Of a stretch of 64,000 nucleotides of DNA, positions 1-10,278 are shown in pieces. The notes beneath the pieces were generated by a model. It did no database searches. It saw nothing but the letters and a program-made list of their open reading frames with translations, and was not told where the DNA came from. How positions within the stretch are numbered: position 1 is the first letter of the stretch; each line of letters opens with the position of its first letter. The stretch covers positions 338,091,756-338,155,755 of the forward strand of contig JAUMIR010000003.1 of assembly GCA_030847615.1 (NCBI GenBank). Reading direction: 5' to 3'. The position numbers and the translations under genes are program-made. The DNA comes from Gambelia wislizenii (lineage: Eukaryota > Chordata > Lepidosauria > Squamata > Crotaphytidae).

Positions 1-529
1 CAGCAGGGCAGCAAATCCAGCATCTATGAGGACACAACAGGCCACAAAATAGAGTGGGAGGTGGTATATCTTGTGCAGCTCAATTTTTTGAAAAAGCTTT
101 TTACTGATGAACAAAATAACATTACCTGATTGGCCGGCATGTTCTAAAAATATATAATTTTAAATTTAAGTGCTTATTTTTAAAGGAACTGACAAACACC
201 ATATTTAAAGAAGCCTTCTTCAGTCACATTCACGCCCCATATAACTTTTGCTACATTTGTGCAGCATCTAAAAACAAAGAAAACATACTTCTTGTTTCAG
301 AAAATGTAAAAGCTATAGTCAATACATTAATGGCACTAATTTTGCTTGATTAATTATTAAAACTTCCTTCAGCTAGATTGCACCTCCAATTCATATTTTT
401 TTAAAAAAAAACACTATCGCAATGTACTATCTATTTTTGGCATTGGGCCAGGGTCCAAATCCACATGACCACAGCTCTACCATTAGGCATTAGAGATGGG
501 GACGTTGGGTGGTGAGAAGAGCAAGGGCT
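1..529. other. Unassigned AT-rich sequence
   Basis: I see no open frame, repeat terminus or RNA motif here. The stretch is AT-rich with short A runs near position 400. It may be intronic or intergenic. Confidence 0.5.
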
Positions 530-990
530 CATTCACACTGTACAATCACAGTGCTGTGGTTCCACTTTAACTGACAGGGTTCCATCCTATGGAATTCTGG
601 GGTTTGTAGTCTGGTGAGGCACTGGAGCTCTCTGGCTGAGAATTGTCAATGGCCCTCCCTAAACTGCCAATCCCTGGATTCCATAGGACCTCTGTGGCAA
701 TTAAAAGTGTCATGGAAGTTAAAAGTGGTATCAGGGCTGGTCTAAGGTACCAGCGGCATTAGCATCCACAGGGGGCCCCATCATTTTGGGGGCCCTGTAT
801 AACCCTCCTCCAGCAAAAACATTATTAGTAATAATTCTGAATATCCTGTACTGTGAATAGCTTAAATTGAGTTAGGTTACATTGACCTGAGATAAACATA
901 TAGGGCCCCCAAAATAAAGCATTGCAGGGGGCTCCAAAATTCCTTAAATGGGATCTGAGTGGTATAATAGTGCTATTATTTTGTGAATGG
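530..990. mobile_element. Palindromic MITE-like repeat (CACTTTAACTG family)
   Basis: The left half contains TTCCACTTTAACTG near 560 followed by a motif around CCTATGGAATTCTGG. The right half carries the reverse complement of the same motifs (GGATTCCATAGG near 675 and AAGTTAAAAGTGG near 720), so the unit is a loose inverted repeat. Related copies occur at 7663-8015 and as a half copy at 19412-19530. The right arm is interrupted by the hAT MITE at 732-957. The outer ends are approximate and I could not assign a transposase family. Confidence 0.55.
732..957. mobile_element. hAT-type MITE with perfect 8-bp target duplication
   Basis: The element begins CAGGGCTGGTCTAAGG and is flanked by AGTGGTAT on the left (724-731) and again on the right (958-965). 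An 8-bp target-site duplication is the signature of hAT transposition. It is 226 bp long and has no coding capacity, so it would depend on a hAT transposase in trans. The 3' half closely matches the 3' end of the larger element ending at 50567. The right terminus is diverged from the left. Confidence 0.85.
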
Positions 991-1173
991 GCCTCCACAA
1001 TCAGAACAGACAGATGGGAGCCATGTAGCCTGTCCCATTGTCAACATCCAACTGCCAATTTGGTCAGTCTCTGTACATGGAATTAGAAGTGGGAACCATT
1101 TTGTCTTTTGCCACAAGCAGCATGTCATGGGCCAGCCTTGATTGGCCATGGAGCCCACTGGGTGCCTTTGGGC

Positions 1174-2029
1174 TAGGGTTGCCATAAGTCCTGGAAAACC
1201 AGGGAAATCCTAGATTAGAGGGACAGAAAGCTGTCCCATCTGGCTGGGCTGCTTCAAACAGCAGATCCCAGATTCCAACTCCAGGCTTTCTGTCTGCAGG
1301 CTCTCTGCTCTGGGTCACATGGGAAGTGAGTGCAGAAGGCGGGAGAGTGCAATCTAGGCTAGGCGGGAGAGTGCAGTGTGCAAAAGGCGGGAGTCGGAGT
1401 GTGCAGAGCAGGCAGCAGCAGAAAGAGAGCGAAGGAAAATCAAGAGAGAGGAAAGAAGGCCAGCAATTTACGTGTGTGTGCGTGTGGTGCACTGCCTGTG
1501 TAGAACCTCCAGGGGGTGGGGGGCTGGTGTGTCTTTTGGTCATTGCCAGGAGGCGGGATGGCCCAGCAGGATGGTGGGTCCTCTTCCCCGCTTACTCGGT
1601 CGGCCTTGGCAGCTAGAAACCCAGTTTTGCTTACTTAAATCATAGTAATCTGCTGTACACTCACTCCACAAACTTCCCAACCAATGGCCCGGCAGGGCAG
1701 TGGGTCCTCTTCCCTGCTGGGCTGGCTCACCCTGTCAGCAGTGGCAGCTACGTATTCCTTTGCACCCAACCCCCCAATCCCACCCGCCCCCCTCCTTGAC
1801 CTGCAGGGCTTCACCTTCCTATCAAACCTCACAGGCTTGCTGGATGAAGGCAGCTGGATGAACCCATCTATCTTTCTTCCAGTCCATCTGTGTGCCCTGG
1901 AAGAAATTGGGGGCAGTGGCAGGAAGGCTTTTGTGGTGGGGGAGGGAGGAGAGAGCCATCCTCCCCCTCCCCAGTCAAAATGTGGGTACTTTTGTCCCGG
2001 TTTTGTGGCAGAGGATTATGGCAACCCTA
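1174..2029. mobile_element. hAT-type element with TAGGGTTGCC termini
   Basis: The left end reads TAGGGTTGCCATAAG and the right end is its near inverse, ATTATGGCAACCCTA. The flanks CTTTGGGC (1166-1173) and CTTTGGTC (2030-2037) match at 7 of 8 bases, which fits an aged hAT target duplication. The interior, 856 bp in total, contains GA-rich and GT-rich simple sequence and a tandem GGCGGGAGAGTGCA motif near 1340-1390. Open frames inside it do not resemble a transposase. A copy of similar size lies at 50572-51438. Confidence 0.8.
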
Positions 2030-3639
2030 CTTTGGTCCCGTTGTTCTTTCTCAGCCTAACCTATCTCACAGGGTTGTTGTGAAGATAAAACAGAGTAAGA
2101 AATTATGCACATGTTTACCTAGAGCTTATTGAAGGGGCTACAGACTGGGAACAGATTAGGCCCATCACATCAAAACAGATTTGTGGGTGATCAAATTGAG
2201 ACAAAGTCGATTGGTGATTATGGAGGCAGCAAGTGTTTCATAGCAGAAAAAAAGGAGCTGCAGTCCTTTCATTCATTGCTACTCAAAGCTTCAGTCCATG
2301 GTAAGTTTTCAGGGAACTATGCTAATATGATAGTACTAGCTGGACCCAACATACCATACGCCGTTAAAAAACTCCCCCCAATGCCTGATAGACTTCACAA
2401 CAACCCTGTAAGGTAGGCCAGTGGATTTAAATTCCTCCTCCCCCTTCTCAGCATTCCACACCTTTCCCAGAATTGCTGAGGGTGACTTGCTCTGTCGCCC
2501 TGCTGCTGCTGCCACCACCAATTGTCTGCCTGGGTTCCGTTGCAGTGGTGGCAGCAGCATCCCACCGCTGCCACCAGTTGACTGCCTGGGTCCCGTTGCA
2601 GGTGGCCCATCACCACCGCCAGTTGACTGTCTGGGTCCCAATCTGGGCCACAGACTGAGTGACGGGAGTGGATTGTGAGGTGGAGAGGGAATTTGCATGT
2701 GGGTGGGGATTGGCTGGGTGTGTTTCTTGAGCAGCCAATCAGCACACTGGAAAGGGCAACATACCCAAGAGAATTATAGAAAGAGAGAGATGGCATAAAT
2801 ATGGTACTGGTCCTTGGCACACTGGCGAACAAAAACTGCCAGTCTACCACATCAGATAGCTTGAGAAGAACCGCTTTAGCTGACAGAGAGCCAGAATCCC
2901 TTTGCAGCAGATGGTGGGCTGGGTGTCCCTAAGCAACGGAATCCATCCAGAATACCCCAGAGCCAACACAAGTTTTCTGGGCTGCCACATGCTTCCCCCT
3001 GTCCCAAGTGAAACCAAAATAAAGGCATTAGCCTAAAGCTTAAATACTAAAGGGTGACACAAATCATGCTTTACTATGCTAAGACAGTTTATCCCTTCCC
3101 CCATGTCTGGAAACTGCAAGATTAGAAAAAGTAAAGAGCTGAAGTAAAATCACTCCTACGCACCTCTCCCAGCTAGGCAGAACATCATCATAAGAGAGCA
3201 CATGCTTAGCTATTGGAATGCTTTGCCAGAATGAACAGTGAGGTCAGATTCTTAGTAAATGCACAAAAAAAAATCTCTTCCATGCACTGGGCAGCTGTGT
3301 ATCAGTTGCCTGTGAGGCTGCCCACTACCTGGTGTCAAATGCCACACCCTCTACAGGCAGAATATAAACATAGTAAAATATGGTTTTAAGAAATTAAATT
3401 TTAAGCAATATAGTTTTAAGGAACTGCATACTTTTACATGATCACATGTGAGGCTATAAGACATGACAGCTTCCCATACAAATCTTATAAAGGGCACCAG
3501 AAGTATTCCAGCAATTAAAATGGCTGGCCTCTCAGGTCTGGTCCATATTAACAACCAATACATGACTTACGATTAAATATCTGACAGAGCTTCTATCCAA
3601 ATACAATTACACTTCTGAAGTTCACAGACAAGTGAACTG
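2030..3639. other. Mostly unassigned; short MIR/L2-like remnants
   Basis: The motif CACAGGGTTGTTGTGAAGAT near 2067, and its reverse-oriented counterpart near 2395, resemble the conserved 3' part of MIR/L2-type repeats. A three-copy minisatellite is listed separately. I see no gene in the rest. Confidence 0.4.
2505..2650. repeat. Three-copy minisatellite, unit about 50-60 bp
   Basis: The phrase TTG(T/A)CTG(C/T)CTGGGT(T/C)CC recurs three times, near 2523, 2578 and 2623. Each copy is preceded by a CCACC(A/G)CC-type run, giving an imperfect tandem array. GC content is above that of the surroundings. Open frames across it on both strands are best explained by the repeat itself. Confidence 0.6.
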
Positions 3640-3642
3640 CCT

Positions 3643-3735
3643 GTATAGAATCATAGAATCATAGAGTTGTAGAGTTGGAAGAGACGACGAGGGCCATCCA
3701 GTCCAACCCCCTGCCATACAGGGGGGGGGGGTTGT
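3643..3735 (-). mobile_element. CR1 LINE 3' end fragment
   Basis: The sequence GAATCATAGAATCATAGAG followed by GGGCCATCCAGTCCAACCCC is the reverse complement of the standard CR1 3' terminus. The fragment is cut off by a G10 run at 3721-3730. Confidence 0.85.
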
Positions 3736-3775
3736 CTTCAAATTAAGCAGATCCTCTTAGTCCAAAAAACAGAGA

Positions 3776-4137
3776 GTGAGAAGAGAATGTTAAGAGGTTA
3801 CATGATATCAGTGTTTAAATATTTGAAGGGATGTCATACTGATGATGGAGCAAGCTTGTTTTCTGCTGCTCCAGAGACTAGAACATAAGCAATGGACTCA
3901 AACTACAGGAAAAGAGATTCCAACTAAACATTAGGAAGAACTTCCTGACAGAAGAGCTGTTTGGCAGTGGAATGCACTGCCTTGGAATATGGTGGACTCT
4001 CCTTCTTTGGAGGTGTTTAAACAGAGGTTGGATGGCCATCTGTTGGGCGTGCTTTGATTGTGTATCCCTGCATGGCAGGGGTTGGACTAGATGGCCCTTG
4101 TGCTCTCTTCTAACTCTATGAGTCTGTGATTTGATAT
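3776..4137 (+). mobile_element. CR1 LINE 3' end, sense orientation
   Basis: This copy carries the end of the CR1 reverse-transcriptase frame and the 3' UTR. The order is ATATTTGAAGGGATGTCATA, the TGCTGCTCCAGAGACTAGAA block, the TTAGGAAGAACTTCCTGAC block, TTGGAGGTGTTTAAACAGAG, and the terminal GGTTGGACTAGATGGCCCTT. It ends in a degenerate copy of the octamer-like tail. It lies back to back with the reversed CR1 end at 3643-3735. Confidence 0.9.
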
Positions 4138-4614
4138 AGCTCAATGTTGTCTACATGATTTAGAAATACCTTCCCAGGGTTTCAAAAAAGAGTCTCTCCC
4201 AGCCATACTTTGAGATGGCAGGAACTGAACCAGGAAAGTGAGGTCATTTGCATCATATCCATGCATGAAACTATCTTTACTTACTGCTCAGTCAGGTTTT
4301 AAAATAAAAGGCTTGCCTGCATGGCCAGAAAGATTCATCCACCTGACCAAAGTTTAGGCTTAAGAGAATAAAAAACATTCAGTTTTTAAAATTAAAATAT
4401 TCTTTTTTAGGAGTCTTCCTTTCCTATAGTAGAACTAGAGACTTGAAATTAAGTCCTATTTCAGCTCTCAGTAAATTATTTTCTCTCACTCAACTTCAAT
4501 TCCCAATCTATAAAATGCTAATAAGAACAATCTACTAGCCTGGAGAGAGTTGTTTTCAGGATTAAATTATTAGCATTCTCACTCCTAAAGAAGCTGTAGT
4601 CTAGAAGAGAATTA

Positions 4615-4909
4615 CAGTCAGCCTCAACTTTCATGGGGTTTGGAGTGCAGGATCCCTGCAAAAGTGAAAAAACGTGAATATAGGAAACTATTTTATTTAC
4701 CCAAGAGAACACTTCTCTAGATATTTCTAGGTCCTCTAGCAAGATTCTGTGGACTTTGACCATAGAGTCGCACTGGAGGACCTAGAAATACCTAGAGAGG
4801 AAAAAAATTTGGTTGCATATAGGGCAGTGGTGGAGGCGGCAGCAAATACAGTAATCCACAAGTAGTCAAATCCACAAATGATTAACCCGCAAATGTGGAC
4901 CAACAACTG
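4615..4909. mobile_element. Tigger-type (Tc1/mariner) MITE
   Basis: The element starts CAGTCAGCCTCAACTTTCAT, ends CAACAACTG, and is flanked by TA on both sides (4613-4614 and 4910-4911). The ends and the internal phrases about a GGTTTGGAG junction, GAGGACCTAGAAATACCTAG and AATGTGGACCAACAACTG are shared with the copies at 33253-33639, 34854-35113 and 50218-50452. It is non-coding and about 295 bp long. Confidence 0.75.
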
Positions 4910-5327
4910 TATAGCACAATCCAGTCATATTAAGATGAAAATCCTATTCAATTCAGTGGGATTTACTCTCTGGTAAGTGTTTAAAAGATTTCAGCTTTAA
5001 AGTGAGTTCTATCTAGGCTGAAGTCTTCTGCATCTCAAGGGCTGTGTCACAGATTAGACTTTTTTCTGCACAGAGATAATTGCTTTTGGGTTTCCTTGTT
5101 TTCAGAAAGAGAGAAAGATTTGCATAAAAGATGTAGGAAGTACAGCACAATTATTTTTCTTGAGCTGGTTAGCTGGTGCATGAAGCAGCTGCTCCAATGT
5201 ATGTTGTTACAATAAGTTACAACATACATTGCAGTTAGTTGGATATTTTCAAATAACAACAGCAACAATAATAGGGTGAAGAAAAGGAAGAGGAGGAGGT
5301 GACAGACATGTATGCAAAAATTTGCAT

Positions 5328-5555
5328 ATATTTGTTCAATAATCCTTGCAACATCCCTCTAAAATAGATCAAGACATATCATTATTCCCATATGACAGGT
5401 GGGAGTGAGCACTGGAACTGTGAAACAGCAGCTTGCCTAAAGCTAGGCTTATATGGCTGTGGTGAAATTTGAACTAGAGAATCTATGCCAGTGGTGTACA
5501 GACTTCAGGTCTGCAGAGTCTACTTTGCTGTTGTCATTGAGCTACCAGAGTCATG
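5328..5555 (-). mobile_element. MIR-like CORE-SINE, reverse orientation
   Basis: Read along the plus strand, this segment parallels the reverse complement of MIR. It has a CATTATTCCCATATGACAGG block, a GCAGCTTGCCTAAAGCTAGG block, and a degenerate tRNA B-box region around GAAATTTGAACTAGAG. It is strongly diverged, as expected of an old SINE. The call rests on block order rather than on high identity. Confidence 0.6.
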
Positions 5556-6539
5556 CCCTAGTCATGGCTACCAACTGGAGCCAGGTGCAAAACAATGGCT
5601 CTGGAGTTTGTGGGTAACGTGGGGGGGGGGGAGAAAACAGAATTGAGCAACAAGCATTAGAGTGAAGAGGCAAGAGTGCCTCTGGGCACATGCACTGCCC
5701 TGAAATTTGTTTTCAGTACCAAAACTGAGCTCACAAAAGCATGTCATATGAAAATCCACTCCTGAATCCCTGCCCAAGCTTTCTTCCATCTCAGCAGGCA
5801 AATCTGGAAGTCTTTTCGCTGCCGCTATTGTTAAATCATTGGGTACTATAAATCCTTAGCAATCCAGTACAGATGATCCAGAAATCAACCACTTGATCCC
5901 AGTCTCCATTCTGCCCCCTCCCATGCTCTACAACATGGATGCATTCATTTCATCCTACAAGAAGAGATTATCTCCACATAGCTGGAGAAAGGCAAAGAAA
6001 AGTCACTTTTGCAAAGCATTTTCAAGTCACTCTCACCCTCAGATCTTCATTTCAAAACTGCGAGGTGAGCCAGTTTTTTTAAAAAAAAAAAAAAAAGTCT
6101 GCGCTGAAGACCACAAGCCCGTTTACCTTTGTGACGTGTGTCATCTGTAAACAATCAGCATGGCTAAACTCAACACACACACAACCCTGCTGGTAAACAT
6201 TTGGAGTTAGTGCCCACTGCAGACACAACCAACATTCACAGCAGTTTATCAGCCTTTCTCTCTCCTCTTCCTCAAGAAGGGCAACCCTGTCTTGGACGGT
6301 CCAGTCCAAGAAGAAACTAATAGGCAGCCCTTTGGTGACCAAACCTGCTCCTCAGTTTTGTTCCCCTGATATAGAAAGACTCACCACATAGGGAGTGTCT
6401 TTCATTCTTGTGGCGGTGTGGTGAATAAAACACTGGGGCAGAGGACAGGGGAGGCAGTTAGCATGGATGCTAAGAAGAGATAACAAACTCCTGTGAAAGG
6501 GGCCACAGCCTTCCTGTCCCGTCTGAACATCTGTTCAAA
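5556..6539. other. Unassigned sequence with homopolymer runs
   Basis: There is a G run at 5622-5632 and an A run at 6080-6096. I see no gene or recognisable repeat. The open frame at 5893-6150 reads through the A run and has no familiar motif. Confidence 0.4.
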
Positions 6540-7009
6540 AGAGAGGGAGGATGCTGGGGAAGAGGTCGATGCTTGCAAAGAGACAATGTGCCAACGGGGG
6601 GGGGGGGGAAGAGGCGTGGGGTTGTTTTGCTTCTGTTGTTGTCTTTATGTATGTCTATTCGGCTAATTTAGCCTTTGGCTGCCAGGAGGGTCTTATGTTG
6701 GGAGAAGAGAAGGAAAGATTCTCCTGCCTCCCTTCCTGAGAAGCCAGAGCCAGCGCTTGGGAGTCCTGAAACCACCTCCTCGTCCGAGGAAGCAGGCGAC
6801 TGAAACGAGGGAGGAAGGGAAAAAACCGACAACATGGCTTTCAAAACTTGCGCAGGAAGAATAAAATATTCCTTCAAGAGGTCGGAGGAGTTGTGGGGAG
6901 GGGGGGCGTAGGAAAGGTGGCAAGCCACCAGCTCTGAAGGGACCTGGTGCCCCCTCTCCGCCCGCAACACCTCCCCAGACCTCTCCCCACATTACTTCCT
7001 CCAAGGGCG

Positions 7010-7410
7010 TACCTGAAAAGCCCCCCTCCCCGAAGTAGCCCCTGGTCCTCCCGTCCAAGTCCGGCGCGCGGTTTGCTGAGCGCCACCTCCACGTCCTCCA
7101 TCCTGGCCGAAGAAGATGCTCCATCCTCGCCAGGATGCTTGTGGTACCCAAGTGGGGGAAAGGATGCTCATCAAAGGCACCGGCTTACCTGGGTCTGCGA
7201 CGGAGCTGCTTCCCGGCCGGTCCTCCCTCGGCAGGACAAAGGGACAACAACACACACACCGTTCCCCCGCCCACCTCCCCCTCGGTCTCCCCCACACTCC
7301 GAGACCGCGGTTCCCTCCCTCTGGCTTCCTCCGTGGCAGCTTTACAACCCGCCCTGACGGATGACAGCGCCAGCGAAGAAGTGGGATGGAGAGAGCTATA
7401 TACGCGGGAG
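7010..7410 (-). promoter_or_regulatory. Candidate GC-rich promoter and first exon on the minus strand
   Basis: The block around 6740-7640 is GC-rich, with more CpG than its surroundings (for example near 7060-7075 and 7195-7225). On the minus strand there is a TATATA box at about 7395-7400. A strong splice-donor match CAG|GTAAGC follows with its boundary at 7189/7188, and a second donor-like CAG|GTACGC lies at 7013/7012. An ATG in good context (GCCAGGATGG) lies at 7101, opening a 29-codon stretch that ends at the second donor. No downstream exon was found and the short peptide is not recognised. It could equally be a GC-rich repeat or a lncRNA start. Confidence 0.3.
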
Positions 7411-7451
7411 CGGCCACCCAGCGGCGCCCGCTCCCTCGGAGCGCCTGTGCG

Positions 7452-7493
7452 CACATACGCACATGCACACATACATACACATACACACACAAA
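7452..7493. repeat. CA-rich microsatellite
   Basis: Imperfect alternating CA and CATA units, as in ACACATACATACACAT. It produces spurious cysteine-valine or histidine-threonine open frames in the translations. Confidence 0.85.
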
Positions 7494-7783
7494 GCGCCTG
7501 GGCTGCTCCGGCTGGCTGTCCCCCCCCCCGACTGCGGCTGCTAAAGAGGGGAGCCGCGGTGCCCTCTTCCGGCAGAAAAGGGGAAAACATCTCGCTAAGG
7601 AGCCCTGGTTTCTGACCACAACGACTTAGGTTGGAGGCTCCCAGTCCCCTCCAACTTCTTTATCACTCTACACTGTTATAGTGCTATTATTCCACTTTAA
7701 CTGCTATGGCTGCTTCCTGTGGATTTCTAGCCTAAGAACTCTCTGGCTGACAACAACACTCGCTAAATAATGTCCTTCACTAA

Positions 7784-7895
7784 ATTTTCCTTGTTTTTTT
7801 TCCGGGTTGTGAGGCTGTGTTGTGGAAGAGTTTCGTCAGGAATAAACTCTTCCAGAACACGGCCTCACAGCCAGGAAAAAAAAAACAAGGAAAAT
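7784..7895. repeat. Long hairpin, possibly a Penelope-like element terminus
   Basis: The arms at 7784-7833 and 7844-7895 are complementary apart from a few mismatches and a two-base length difference in the T run. They enclose a 10-base loop, CGTCAGGAAT. The right arm text (AACTCTTCCAGAACACGGCC, then GGATGCCGGCCATGAAAACC) resembles a terminal segment I associate with Penelope-like retroelements of reptiles and turtles, but that is from memory. The immediate 3' neighbour is a telomeric repeat tract. Confidence 0.6.
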
Positions 7896-7924
7896 CTATG
7901 GATGCCGGCCATGAAAACCTTCGG

Positions 7925-7954
7925 CCCTAACCCTAACCCTAACCCTAACCCTAA
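7925..7954. repeat. Interstitial telomeric repeat (CCCTAA)5
   Basis: Five perfect CCCTAA units in tandem give the vertebrate telomere sequence in reverse orientation. It starts directly after the CCTTCGG of the preceding retroelement-like segment. The perfection of the array suggests a young event. Confidence 0.97.
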
Positions 7955-8021
7955 ACTGCAAACCCCAGGATTCCATAGGAGGCAGCCAGAGAGCAGTTAA
8001 TCTGGACTAATAGCACCATAA

Positions 8022-8220
8022 CAGTCCCTTCTCAACCTTTTTACCCTGGTGGAACCCTTGAAATAATTTTCAGGTCTCAAGGAACCCCTCCCTAAAAACT
8101 ATTATATCTACAGCTCCAAAAAAAGTTATTTTTTTCCCCCAATCTCAATATTACACAGAAGCCCTAGCAACCTCTTATGGAATTCTAGGGTTCCAGAGAA
8201 CCCTGGTTGAGAAACCGTGG
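8022..8220. mobile_element. hAT-like MITE remnant
   Basis: The left end CAGTCCCTTCTCAACCTTTT is mirrored by GGTTGAGAAACCGTGG at the right end. Inside are the inverse pairs TGGAACCC and GGGTTCCA. This matches the 'CAGTGG...TCTCAACC' type of hAT MITE. I could not find a clean target duplication. Confidence 0.55.
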
Positions 8221-8229
8221 TATAGTGTG

Positions 8230-9080
8230 ATAAAGTCCTTGGAGGCAGGTGATTCCCATCCAGCATGAACATGATGATCCCAGGATGAAACCTGGTCTCC
8301 TGCGTGTGTCTAGTTTGTGGCTTCGTGGCCTGATAGCCATCCAATGAGCCAATGAGACGGGATAGTTCAGGTGGGGAGTCAGGGAGCCTCTAAAAAGGAA
8401 GTGGAGAATGGCTGCAGCCATGTGCAAGGAGACCCCACCCTCCACCCCCGGTACAGACAGATGGGAGCCCAAATCTGGTTCAAGCAATATGTATGCTAGG
8501 TTAGTTGCTATGGCAGCACAGTGTTGGAGTGTTTCAGAGTGTTTGAGGGTTATGAAAGAGAAGGGTGTGTATCTTGAAAATGGGTAGTTACAATACTAGT
8601 ATGCTAGCTTGGTACTTGAACAGTTTATTTCAAAGAAGCTCCTGCCCTCTTGAGTTCAAATGAACTTATTTCCCAGAAAGAATTTTGGACAACTTTCTGA
8701 ATTCCACTTCCATCGCAACATGGCTTGTGCATATGCTGGGTAGGGAATTCTGGGAGTTGTAATCCAAAACAAGAAACTTCCCCTAGCTGTCTTCCAAGTA
8801 GTATCTTTAAGATCAGGGTATAATTTGAACCATAATGGATACTGTTTTAACAGATTTGGGAAACTCCTCAGTTCAAGTCCTGTGCCCACCTCTAATATAT
8901 AACAGGAAAGGTACAGTGGTACTAGTCAGATGGGCAGGGGGAACAGATGACCAGAACATCAAAAAGATACTCAATTCAGTTACATAATACAATGTTCGTA
9001 CAGCAATCACAATCATACATGCACCACAATCCAGCCACCAAGTCTATGCTTGCTTAAGCTCTGGTTTTTTAATAGCTAGA
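8230..9080. other. Mostly unassigned sequence
   Basis: One half of a palindromic repeat containing GGGAATTCTGGGAGTTGTAA lies near 8742-8800; the full fold-back form is at 19273-19373. I recognise nothing else. Confidence 0.4.
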
Positions 9081-9084
9081 TTGA

Positions 9085-9315
9085 GTTGACTGTCATACTT
9101 TGGCCATATCATGAGAAGACATGACTCACTAGAAAAGTTAATAATGCTTGGTAAGATAGAAGGTGGTAAGAAAAGAGGACTGCATTCCAGATGGATAGAC
9201 TCACTCAAGGAAGCCATGACACTGAGTCAGCAATACCTGAGCAGGACTGCTGAGAACAAGGTGACTTGGAGGTCTCTCACTCATAGGGTTGCCGTAGGTT
9301 GAAGTCATCTTGACT
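9085..9315 (+). mobile_element. BovB (RTE) LINE 3' end fragment
   Basis: The frame at 9111-9302 encodes the carboxyl end of a BovB-type polyprotein, with the recognisable order MRRHDSLEK, LGKIEGGKKRG, RWIDSLKEAM and WRSLTHRVA. It is followed by the typical BovB 3' terminus AGGGTTGCCGTAGGTTGAAG. The fragment is severely 5'-truncated, as LINE insertions usually are. The same tail motif ends the SINEs at 48678-48895, 54832-55062 and 56832-56972, which is the expected relation between a LINE and the SINEs it mobilises. Confidence 0.85.
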
Positions 9316-9851
9316 ACAATTAACAAACAAAATAAGTTTATCATAGAAACCCCCAAGCTGTATTTAATATGAGCCAATCTTAACCTATATCATAACAAAA
9401 TGGGAAGAGCTGTGCTGGATCAGATCAAAGCCTATCTAATTCAATGTTCTTCTTTCTCAGAAAACTAGAACCTGCATCCTCCAGTGATACTGAATGGCAG
9501 GAGAATCAGAACCAAGAAAAGGAAATACGTCTTCTCATAACACAGAGTTGAACTGTGGAATTCCACAAAAATGTAGCAGTGGGCAGCAACTGGGACAACT
9601 TTAAAAGGATTTAGATAAATTCATGACCACCTTCACTATCAGAAGTGATGGGTGGATATTATCGTTCTCACATCCTACTTAACTTCACTTGGATTTCTAG
9701 CTGACCAGTGTGGAAGCAAGATGCTACACTAGATGGCACTTGGTCTGATTCATCAGGACTCTTTTCATGATGTGTGATTTACAGAACTGTGCCCCACAAA
9801 CTAGCAACTTGTTTTCTCTTTTTCCCAGTTCTTTTTTCTTTCTCTCAATTA
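9316..9851. other. Unassigned sequence
   Basis: I recognise no repeat and no conserved reading frame. It lies between the BovB tail and a Tigger-type MITE. Confidence 0.35.
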
Positions 9852-10201
9852 CAGTTTTCCCTCCACATTCGTGGGGGTTAGGTTTGCAACACCCCCGCGA
9901 ATGTGAAAAAAACGCAAATAACCACCGCCCTCCCACAACCCCCTGCTGCCTCTCCCACCCACCCACACCTGCCCAGCCTCCCAAAGTGACGAGGGGGCCT
10001 CAGAAGGCCCCCTCGCTGCCTCTCCCACCCCCCTGCCTGGCATCCCCCACTCCCCCAGCCTGCTTCTCTCCCCCCCCCCGAAGTGGCCATGGGGCTTCTA
10101 CAGCCCAGTGGCTGCTTTTGGGAGGGTGGGGGGAGGCCCTCCCAAAACCGTGAATACTCAAAACCACGAATGCTAAATTCATGAATGTGGAGGGGCAACT
10201 G
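9852..10201. mobile_element. Tigger-type MITE with GC-rich core
   Basis: The ends are CAGTTTTCCCTCCACATTCG and ATGTGGAGGGGCAACTG, flanked by TA (9850-9851 and 10202-10203). The first 60 bases and the last 60 are inverted relatives (TTCGTGGGGGTTAGG opposite AAACCACGAATGC). The core is C-rich with a GAGGGGGCC/GGCCCCCTC hairpin near 9990-10015. It belongs with the copy at 32181-32858. There is no coding potential; open frames here follow the proline-rich core. Confidence 0.85.
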
Positions 10202-10278
10202 TAGTCTCAAAGGTGCTACAAGATCCTTTTACATAGCTACTTACTGTTATAGTTGCAGTTTTTAAAAAGCTACTATTT

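Larger units (their letters stand above)
7663..8015. mobile_element. CACTTTAACTG-family palindromic repeat hosting a hairpin and a telomeric tract
   Basis: The left part reads TAGTGCTATTATTCCACTTT then AACTGCTATGG. The right part reads CCCAGGATTCCATAGG then CAGTTAATCTGGACTAATAG, so the ends are inverted relatives of each other and of the repeat at 530-990. The middle is replaced by the hairpin at 7784-7895 and the CCCTAA array at 7925-7954. Confidence 0.6.

Noticed and set aside
6079..6342. Open frame ending in a phenylalanine run
   Set aside because: It runs through an A/T homopolymer and has no conserved motif.
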